Source: JAQBGV01 sp032128395 (GTDB lineage Bacteria > Planctomycetota > UBA8108 > UBA1146). From it: DNA of 29,967 nucleotides. Positions 23,799 through 29,967 of the stretch are shown one piece after another (position 1 is the first letter of the stretch; every line of letters begins with the position of its first letter). The translations under genes were made by a program, and so were the position numbers. The DNA lies in the NCBI GenBank assembly GCA_032128395.1, contig JAQBGV010000048.1:1-29967 (forward strand), read 5' to 3'. The notes under the pieces are model-generated. The model was not told the origin of the DNA. It searched no databases and saw only the letters and a program-made list of their open reading frames with translations.

Positions 23799-24335
23799 AT
23801 GAAGATCGACCCAACTATCTGGGAACGCCCGGTCGACGGGACGAACCTCGCCCCAGGGACGCTCGGGGAGCAGCTCGGGGACGAGGTCGACCTCTTCGTC
23901 TTCCTGCGTCACTTCGGCTGAGTGTTCTGTCGCGAGGCCGTGGCGGCGCTGCGGCAAGAGAACGGAGCGAACCCGGAGTACCCGCGCATTCTCTTCTTCC
24001 ATCTCGGATCACCCAAGGAGGGAAACCAGTTCCTCGAGGCGGAGTGGGCGGAGGCGCGGGCGGTCAGCGATCCCGAAGCGGGGTTCTACGACGCGTTCTC
24101 GTTCGGGCGAGGTCGGATCGGGCAGATCATCGGATTCGCTGCCCTGCGCAGCGGCTTCCAGGCGTGGCGCAAGGGGCACCGCCTCGGGAAGCCGGTCGGA
24201 GATACGAGACGGATGTCCGGGGTCGTCGCGATCCGAGACCGGCAGCTGATCTGGCGGCACGAGTACCGCCACGGGGGAGATCACCCCGACTTCGCGAACA
24301 TCCCGGCCGAACTCGAGAGGGCGGACCCGCGCTGA
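23799..24335 (+). CDS. Peroxiredoxin-like selenoprotein (UxxC; TGA read as Sec)
   Basis: This thioredoxin-fold protein of the AhpC/TSA-2 (PRXL2/SelL-like) group has 178 residues if the in-frame TGA at 23919-23921 is read as selenocysteine (residue 41). The sequence FVFLRHFG-U-VFCREAVAALR matches the family motif FLRHFGC-x-x-CRE, with U exactly in place of the first redox cysteine and C44 as its partner. The frame continues without a break into typical family sequence: RILFFHLGSPKEG, EARAVSDPE, GKPVGDTRRMSG and HEYRHGGDHPDFANIP. A stem-loop suitable as a bacterial SECIS lies just downstream of the TGA. The ATG at 23799 has GAGGAG 10 bp ahead; an ATG at 23781 overlapping the previous stop is an alternative. 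The likely role is thiol/peroxide redox chemistry in the cytoplasm. A pseudogene or sequencing error is the alternative. Confidence 0.85.
23923..23964 (+). promoter_or_regulatory. Putative bacterial SECIS element
   Basis: Immediately after the in-frame TGA, TGTTCT (23923-23928) can pair with AGAACG (23959-23964, one G-U). GCCGT (23937-23941) can pair with GCGGC (23951-23955, one U-G) around a nine-base loop that begins with GG. The apical loop starts 20 nt after the TGA. A guanine among the first loop bases at this distance agrees with the general bacterial SECIS pattern. Confidence 0.6.
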
Positions 24336-24344
24336 GCGGTCCGC
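24321..24344 (+). terminator. Hairpin spanning the selenoprotein stop codon
   Basis: GCGGA (24321-24325) pairs with TCCGC, and CCGC pairs with GCGG inside it after a one-base bulge, leaving a five-base loop. The structure includes the TGA stop. There is no T-tract, so terminator function is tentative. Confidence 0.45.
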
Positions 24345-24609
24345 GCGATGCTCGGGGATCGCGCTGGAACCGAGAGGGGAGATCCCCCCGGGCCCCGGAA
24401 CCGCTCGAGAGCCCGGCAGCCAATTCCTCGCTCTGGGACGATCGGATCCGAGAATCGATCGGGATCCCGCTCGTGCGCGAGGAGTATGCCGGCGCCATTC
24501 CGAGTCCACTCCTCAGTTGCGGTGTCGAAGCCACCTCCGCTACCCTGCTCTGCGGCAATCCCCCGTCCGTGCCTATCGATAGCGATGACGTCGAAGGGAG
24601 ACTGGATCG
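24336..24609. other. Intergenic gap with no visible gene
   Basis: Apart from the end of the hairpin at 24321-24344 and the ribosome site of the next gene (GAAGGGAG just before 24610), I see no coding region or clear promoter here. Confidence 0.5.
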
Positions 24610-25944
24610 ATGGAACATGGTGAGACTCCGAACCGGCTCTGGATCGGTTCTCGACTGCTGCTCCTCCTCGCGTTCGCCGCGGGTTCGTCGCTCGCGACTC
24701 TACGCGCCACTCCCGCCGACGACTTGAAGCTGCTCGAGCAGAAACTCGGACGTGCGATTCAGAGCCAGGACGTGAGCGTGGCGGAGGCCGCGATCGATGG
24801 CCTCGCCGAGGTCGCGAGTGAACGAGCGATCGAATTGATCGTCGTCGCGATGCTCAAGATTCAGTCGAGCGAGGTGTTCGACTACGGCGTCGCAGCGCTC
24901 GTCAAACTCGGCAGCGAGAAGCTCTCGCCGAAGTTCGAGTCGGCCTTCACCGATCGGAAAGCGTCGGCCGAGGAGCTCGGAGTCGTGATGGTGGTCGCGG
25001 CGAAGCTCCCGGATGAGCGCTCCGAAGGGTGGCTGGTCACGGGACTCCGGCACGAAAGTGGACTCGTCGCACGTCTCGCGATCGACGGTGCGAGAGAACG
25101 GCACTCGAAGGGGGCGATCCCGATCCTGATCGAGCTCCTCGAGGAGCGGGGGGTCGACAAGGACTCGATCGCGTACGAGGCCCGACAAGCCCTGATCTTC
25201 CTCACGAGACGAAACTTCGACAGCGGCGAAGACTGGCGAAAGTTCTGGGACAGCCATCGAGATGGCTTCGATCCCAAGAACCCCGGGGAGGGCGATGGTC
25301 AGACCGGGGTCGTCCTCCTCGACCCGGACGCGCCGGAATTCTTCGGCGTGAAGATCGTCAGCGACAAGGTCGCGTTCGTCATCGACATCTCCGGCTCGAT
25401 GGTCCAGTTCGACCCCGGAGGAGGGGGAGGTTCCTGGGAGAGCCGCCAGCGGATCACTCGGACGAAGTACCAACTCGCGAAAGCGATCCAGGAGCTCTCG
25501 AAGGGCTCGTACTTCAACGTCATCGCCTTCAACGAGGAGATCGATCTGTTCCAGAAGCAGCTGGTCCCCGCGAACAGCGGGCAGAAGAAGAAGGCCCTCG
25601 GTTTCGTGAACAACCTGATCGCTGACCGGGGGACCGACACGGGGCTCGCCTTGGAGGCGGCGTTCCAGGATCCCCGCGTGGACACGATCGTCCTGTTGTC
25701 CGACGGTTCCCCCCACACGCCGGCCGGGAAGCCGGAGGTCCTGATGCCGCTCGTCGAGCAACAGCTCACGGACCTGAACCGCCTCCGCAAGGTCCGCGTC
25801 TACACCTTCGGGTTCTCCGGGCAGGGCGAGTGGCCGCCCGGCTCCAAGTACAAGAACTACCCGATGCCGGAGCCGGGAGAGCTCGAGGCGTTCCTCAAGA
25901 GGCTCGCCGAGAAAAACCGAGGAACGTATACGCGGATCGACTGA
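24610..25944 (+). CDS. Secreted HEAT-like / von Willebrand factor A domain protein
   Basis: The product is 444 residues with an N-terminal signal sequence (RLLLLLAFAAGSSLA). Residues ~35-200 are helical and HEAT/armadillo-like (AAIDGLAEVASERAIELIVVAML, AIPILIELLEE). A vWA domain follows (~245-444). Its MIDAS metal site is visible: D259-I-S261-G-S263, a threonine in RGTDTGLALEAAF, and D in VLLSDGSPH. Such proteins usually mediate metal-dependent protein-protein contacts outside the membrane. The ATG at 24610 follows GAAGGGAG. The gene stands alone and is convergent with the histidine kinase. The partner is unknown. Confidence 0.88.
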   Translation: MEHGETPNRLWIGSRLLLLLAFAAGSSLATLRATPADDLKLLEQKLGRAIQSQDVSVAEAAIDGLAEVASERAIELIVVAMLKIQSSEVFDYGVAALVKLGSEKLSPKFESAFTDRKASAEELGVVMVVAAKLPDERSEGWLVTGLRHESGLVARLAIDGARERHSKGAIPILIELLEERGVDKDSIAYEARQALIFLTRRNFDSGEDWRKFWDSHRDGFDPKNPGEGDGQTGVVLLDPDAPEFFGVKIVSDKVAFVIDISGSMVQFDPGGGGGSWESRQRITRTKYQLAKAIQELSKGSYFNVIAFNEEIDLFQKQLVPANSGQKKKALGFVNNLIADRGTDTGLALEAAFQDPRVDTIVLLSDGSPHTPAGKPEVLMPLVEQQLTDLNRLRKVRVYTFGFSGQGEWPPGSKYKNYPMPEPGELEAFLKRLAEKNRGTYTRID

Positions 25945-25953
25945 TGCGGGCTG

Positions 25954-28050
25954 CTAGGCCCGCTCGGTCTGGACTATCCGCCGAATCGACTCGATGAGCT
26001 CACGGCGTCGGATCGGTTTCGGCTCGAAATCGTCGCAACCGGCATCGAGTGACCTCTGCCGATCCGCGTCCATCGCATTGGCGGTCAGGGCGATGATCGG
26101 GGCACGGTATCCCTCGCTGCGAAGACGGACGGTGGCTGCGTACCCATCGAGGACCGGCATCTGCATGTCCATCAGGATCACATCGAAGGGCCCTTCTGCG
26201 GAGAGTACGATATCGACCGCGATCTGCCCGTTCTCGGCGACCGCGACGTCGGCCCCGGCTCGCTCGATGAGGTGGGTGATGATCTCGCGATTGTCCGGTC
26301 CGTCCTCCACGACGAGGATGCGGAGGCCCGTTAGAGGCTTCCCCTCCTCGGGGGGGGAAGGAGCCGTCGCCGGAGCCGGGTCGAGGGAGTAGGTCCCCGC
26401 GAACGGCCCGTCCTTCGACAAGCCGGTGTCGAATGTCGCCGCGAAGGTGGTACCCCGCCCGGGGGTGGTCCGAACCAGCTCGACATCTCCCCCGAGGAGC
26501 CGCGCGAGACGACGGCTGATCGTCAGCCCCAGACCAGTCCCGCCGTGGCTGCGGGTCGTGCTCGAGCAAGCCTGGGAGAAGGGGCGGAAGATCCGATCCG
26601 CTTCCTCGGGGGAGATTCCGATCCCCGTGTCGGTGACCTCGACCCGGAGGATTCCTCGACCGTGAGCCTTGCTGTGTCGGGTGGTGACTCGGACCTCACC
26701 CTTGGGGGTGAACTTGATCGCGTTTCCGAGCAAGTTGATGAGCACCTGTTTCAGGCGGACCGGATCGCTCTCGACCGTTTCTGGGACCTGGCCGCGGTAC
26801 TCGAACTCGAGCGCGATCTCTGCGGCATCGCTGCGCACTTGCATCAGACGATGCACTTCCCCGAGCAGCTCGGGGAGCGAGAGCGGAACCTTCTCCACCT
26901 CGACTTGGGCGGCCTCGATCTTCGAGAGGTCGAGGATGTCGTTGAGGATCTGCAGGAGGTGCTCTCCGTTGCGGAGGATGGATCCGACCGAGCTCTGTCC
27001 CGCGGGGCTCGACTCGGAGCTCTGCAGCATCTCCGCGAACCCGAGGATCGCCGTCAGCGGGGTCCGGATCTCGTGGCTCATGTTGGCGAGGAACTCGCTC
27101 TTCGCCTCGTTCGCAGCCTCGGCCTCGGCCCTCGCTCGCCGCAGGACGTTCTCGCCTCTCACTCGATCGGTGATGTCCCGGATGATCCCCGTGATCCGCT
27201 CGCGACCAGCCACGGAGACCGGGCCGACCATGAACTCGCACGGGAACTCCCGGCCATGGCGGTGATTTCCAGTGCAGAGGAACCCATGGGGGTATGCGGT
27301 CGTCGTCGCCTCTCCGACCGGAGGCGCACCCCCGGCCTCGATCTGGATCAGCCCCGAGATCCCCCGCCCGACCACCTCGATCGCCGAGTACCCGAACAGC
27401 GTCTCGATCGCGGCGTTCGCGCTTTCGATGCGACCATCGTCGTCGATCGTCACGATCGCATCGGGAACGGCGTCCAGGATCGCTCTGCTGAGCGCCTCCG
27501 TCTCGGTCTTTGCGCGTTCCGCAATCGCACGACGCTGGTGGCTCTGCTCCACCTCTTCCTGCGTCTCGTCCCTTTCGATCTCACCGCCGACCCACTGCGA
27601 CATCAAGGTCAGCAGCTCGAGGTGGAACGGCGAGTACGGATCGGGGCGGGGTACGAGGTCCGCGAAGCTCAGCGTGCCGATGATCCGCCCGCGGACCCGG
27701 ACCGGCGCACCGAGCGAAGCCTCGAAGTTGGGCAGCCCGTAGCAGGGATCGGTCTCGAAGTCGCCGCGCTCCGTGAACCCCATCGCCGCTCCCGCGGTGC
27801 AGATCGTCTCGCAGCGCGTCCCCGCTCCGAAGTAGGTATCACCGACCGGGGGTGGAGTCGTTCCGGGGGCGCCGCGTGCGGCCTCGACACGGAACTGGGC
27901 ACCGTCGCGGCGGGTGAGCACCCCGATCGCCGAGCCGAAAAGCTGGCAACCGGCCCCGAGGAGCCGATCCACCCGCTCGAGGAACGGATCCTGGCTCGGA
28001 AGCGTGCACCGGCCCAGGAGCCGCAATGACTCGGTCGGGTCTGGCATCAT
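25954..28050 (-). CDS. Hybrid sensor histidine kinase (GAF-PAS-HisKA-HATPase-REC)
   Basis: The protein has 698 residues and no evident membrane helix, so it is probably cytoplasmic. A GAF domain (~15-155) is followed by a short coiled coil and a PAS domain (~190-300, AILDAVPDAIVTIDDDGRIESANAAIETLFGY). The HisKA phospho-acceptor is H326 in FLANMSHEIRTPLTAILGF. HATPase_c has NLLGNAIKF (N box), DTGIGIS (G1), FRPFSQ (F box) and GGTGLGLTIS (G2). The C-terminal receiver has D628 in VILMDMQMPVLDGY and an alpha4/5 KP motif (FEPKPI). It is therefore complete and should relay phosphate internally. No cognate regulator lies beside it. Two adjacent ATGs (28050 and 28047) are possible starts, with a weak Shine-Dalgarno site. 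Confidence 0.93.
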   Translation of the reverse strand: MMPDPTESLRLLGRCTLPSQDPFLERVDRLLGAGCQLFGSAIGVLTRRDGAQFRVEAARGAPGTTPPPVGDTYFGAGTRCETICTAGAAMGFTERGDFETDPCYGLPNFEASLGAPVRVRGRIIGTLSFADLVPRPDPYSPFHLELLTLMSQWVGGEIERDETQEEVEQSHQRRAIAERAKTETEALSRAILDAVPDAIVTIDDDGRIESANAAIETLFGYSAIEVVGRGISGLIQIEAGGAPPVGEATTTAYPHGFLCTGNHRHGREFPCEFMVGPVSVAGRERITGIIRDITDRVRGENVLRRARAEAEAANEAKSEFLANMSHEIRTPLTAILGFAEMLQSSESSPAGQSSVGSILRNGEHLLQILNDILDLSKIEAAQVEVEKVPLSLPELLGEVHRLMQVRSDAAEIALEFEYRGQVPETVESDPVRLKQVLINLLGNAIKFTPKGEVRVTTRHSKAHGRGILRVEVTDTGIGISPEEADRIFRPFSQACSSTTRSHGGTGLGLTISRRLARLLGGDVELVRTTPGRGTTFAATFDTGLSKDGPFAGTYSLDPAPATAPSPPEEGKPLTGLRILVVEDGPDNREIITHLIERAGADVAVAENGQIAVDIVLSAEGPFDVILMDMQMPVLDGYAATVRLRSEGYRAPIIALTANAMDADRQRSLDAGCDDFEPKPIRRRELIESIRRIVQTERA

Positions 28051-28269
28051 TCACCCGAAGATCGGGGACGAACCACGCGGCTCTGTCCCGTCATACCCCC
28101 CCCTGACGGACCACACTCTGTCTATCGGTCCGGGCCTCGGCGGAACGGAGCAAATCCGCGACGTCGGAGGGAGGCGGGTGCGAGTCTCAATGCTGGAAAA
28201 GTCGCGGGGAGGCGGGGCGCGGCGGAGCAGAGAGTCGCCCCCGTGCCGCCCCCTCTCGTCCCATCGATG

Positions 28270-29967
28270 TCACTTGCGGCTCTGTTCTCCACCCGCGGGA
28301 CGATCCGCCGAGGGGAGCACCGACACTCGGAGCTGCGTCGGGTGCTCACGGGAGCGATGGACCCGCTGCATCGCGACGACGAAGTCCTCTTCGGTCGCCC
28401 CGAGATAGATGTTCTCCACGTAGCGGTGCGGGTTCCGATCGACGAGGGGGAACCACGTGCTCTGGATCTGGATCATGATCCGGTGCCCCCGCTTGAAGTC
28501 GTGGCAGACATCCTGCAACTCGAGTTTCACCAAGGTTGGTTCGTTCGGGGTGAAGGGCTCGGGAAACTCGTAGCTGTTCCGGAAGCGGCCGCGGATCACC
28601 TCGCTGCGGATCATCATCTCGTAGTTGCCCATGCGGAGGTCGGTCGGATTGGGATCGGGGTCCTTCGTGTCGGGAGGGAGGACGTCGATCACCTTCACCA
28701 CCCAGTCGGAGGCAGAGCCGGTGGTGGAGACCCAGAGGTGCGCTTCGATCGGGCCGACGAGGGTCACGTCCTCGTCGAGGACCTCGGTCTGGTAGGTCAC
28801 GACATCGGGGCGCCGGGAGGCGAAGCGCTGGTCCGCGGTCATGTACTCGCGCGTCATCCCCTTGGAGATCACTTCCGTGAACGGAACGGGGTGCTTCGGA
28901 TCGCTGATGTACTGGTCGAACCCCTCGGTCTTCGGCGGACTCCAGCCGAGCGCCCCATCCTCACCGATGTACAGAGTGCGCGCCTGGGCTTCCGCCGGCG
29001 GCCAGTGGTCGAACTGTCGCCAACGGTTCGCTCCGGTCTCGAAGACGGTCGCCTCGGGCAGGTCGGGGTTCTTCTCCCCTTTCAGGTGGTGTCGGAAGAA
29101 GGGCCACTCGACGTTTTCGCGATACCACTCCGAGGCGTTGAAGCCGAACTGGGCGTTTCCGAGCGAGCTCCCGTCACTGCTCGCCCAACCCCCGTGGGCC
29201 CAGGGACCCATCACCAAGGCGTTCCAAGTGCTGGGGTTGTTCCGCTCTGCGTCGCGATAGATCTTCAGCGCGCCGTACAGGTCCTCGGCGTCGAACCAAC
29301 CGCCGACCGTGAGGACCGCGCAGTGGATGTTCTTCAGGTGCGGCAAGAGGTTGCGCGACTGCCAGAACTCGTCGTAGTTCGGGTGTGCACAGATGTCGTT
29401 CCAGAATGCGACCTCGCTCTTCAGGTACTTCTCGTTCGCGTTCTTCAGAGGACCCATGTCGAGGAAGAACTGATATCCGTCTGGAGTGCCGTGATCGATG
29501 CCATCGTTCCCCTCGGTCGTCGGCCCCGGCCGCGACTTCCCGAACGACGAGAGGAAGTTGAACCCGTGGGGGAGGAAGAGCGCCCCGTGGTGGTGGAAGT
29601 CGTCCCAGAACCAGTCGGCGATCGGAGCCTGCGGCGACACCGCCTGGAGCGCCGGGTGGGAGTCGATCATCCCCGCCGCGGTGTAGAACCCCGGATAGGA
29701 GATTCCCCACATTCCGACGCGCCCGTTGTGCCCGTCGACGTGCCCGAGCAACCAACCGATCGTGTCGTAGGTGTCGGTGCTCTCGTCGATCTCCTTCTTC
29801 GAGGTCTTCTCGGCGACGTGCGGGCGCATGTTCACGAAGGTGCCCTCGGACATGTACTTTCCGCGCACATCCTGGAAGACGAAAATGTACCCATCTTTTG
29901 CGTACTGGAAGTGCGGACCGAGTCGCGTGCGGGACTGGTCGGCGCCGTAGGGACTACAGCTGTAGGG
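28270..29967 (-). CDS. CocE/NonD-family alpha/beta hydrolase (S15-like), 5' end outside window
   Basis: The gene runs off the right edge: the frame stays open from 29967, and the part before the first in-window start (PYSCSPYGADQ, YIFVFQDVRGKYMSEG) is already family-typical, so ~565 residues are visible. It is an X-Pro dipeptidyl-peptidase/cocaine-esterase-like serine hydrolase. The nucleophile elbow is GMWGISYPG, the acid is in VGGWFDAEDLYG and the histidine in GPWAHGGW. A C-terminal jelly-roll domain follows (DVTLVGPIEAHLWVSTTGSASDWVVKVIDV). It cleaves esters or amides, but the physiological substrate cannot be told. It may be exported, but the N-terminus is not visible. Confidence 0.9.
   Translation of the reverse strand, partial: PYSCSPYGADQSRTRLGPHFQYAKDGYIFVFQDVRGKYMSEGTFVNMRPHVAEKTSKKEIDESTDTYDTIGWLLGHVDGHNGRVGMWGISYPGFYTAAGMIDSHPALQAVSPQAPIADWFWDDFHHHGALFLPHGFNFLSSFGKSRPGPTTEGNDGIDHGTPDGYQFFLDMGPLKNANEKYLKSEVAFWNDICAHPNYDEFWQSRNLLPHLKNIHCAVLTVGGWFDAEDLYGALKIYRDAERNNPSTWNALVMGPWAHGGWASSDGSSLGNAQFGFNASEWYRENVEWPFFRHHLKGEKNPDLPEATVFETGANRWRQFDHWPPAEAQARTLYIGEDGALGWSPPKTEGFDQYISDPKHPVPFTEVISKGMTREYMTADQRFASRRPDVVTYQTEVLDEDVTLVGPIEAHLWVSTTGSASDWVVKVIDVLPPDTKDPDPNPTDLRMGNYEMMIRSEVIRGRFRNSYEFPEPFTPNEPTLVKLELQDVCHDFKRGHRIMIQIQSTWFPLVDRNPHRYVENIYLGATEEDFVVAMQRVHRSREHPTQLRVSVLPSADRPAGGEQSRK

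Noticed and set aside
23553..23921. Reading the sequence up to the TGA at 23919 as a complete small protein
   Set aside because: The frame before 23781 lies inside the DUF1080/cytochrome gene, and the peroxiredoxin family sequence continues in the same frame past the TGA, so this is the front part of the selenoprotein gene.
26545..28029. Plus-strand frame of 494 codons
   Set aside because: Antisense to the hybrid histidine kinase, which has every expected motif on the minus strand.
28051..28269. Possible small gene between the kinase and the hydrolase
   Set aside because: Frames here are short and low in complexity, with no ribosome site or familiar motif.
1..29967. CRISPR arrays, tRNA or rRNA genes, insertion sequences
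   Set aside because: No regularly spaced repeats, cloverleaf-like sequence, rRNA motif or transposase was recognised by eye on either strand.

Overview
The window is GC-rich bacterial DNA whose gene content points to the Planctomycetota or a close PVC relative. The main evidence is one protein joining a DUF1080 domain, a dehydrogenase-like propeller and a CxxCH haem domain. A sialate O-acetylesterase, a dockerin-like secreted protein and an ECF sigma factor with a membrane-anchored C-terminal extension agree with this. The phylum is inferred; there is no rRNA in the window. No tRNA, CRISPR array, transposase or integrase was recognised.

Layout. Positions 1-1580 hold an integron-type gene-cassette array: three short unknown genes on the minus strand, each followed by an attC-like site, with no integrase in the window. 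Positions 1847-3462 carry a Lon-N-terminal-domain protein and a secreted dockerin-like protein, both minus. Positions 3708-8059 carry nth, glnS and a secreted M28 peptidase with a PDZ domain, all plus. Positions 8189-12211 form a tight four-gene operon: a membrane protein, an ABC ATPase, an FtsX/MacB-type permease and a ZnuA-like lipoprotein. It looks like a metal-handling transporter built on a MacB-type rather than ZnuBC-type engine. Positions 12363-14396 encode the sialate esterase, convergent with a PhzF-family enzyme (14521-15315) and a PAS-GGDEF-EAL protein (15477-17846).

From 18231 rightward lie the ECF sigma/membrane fusion, the 1177-residue DUF1080/propeller/cytochrome protein, and a peroxiredoxin-like gene whose frame contains a TGA exactly where the family's first redox cysteine lies (U-V-F-C). 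A stem-loop follows that TGA, so I read it as a selenoprotein. A vWA-domain protein (plus), a hybrid histidine kinase (minus) and a CocE/NonD-type hydrolase (minus, running off the right edge) complete the window.

The most interesting items are the selenoprotein, the integrase-less cassette array, the hybrid MacB/ZnuA-like operon, and the sigma factor fused to a transmembrane domain with a strong internal start site. A GGGACTGGC-stem hairpin occurs in two separate intergenic gaps and may be a dispersed repeat family.
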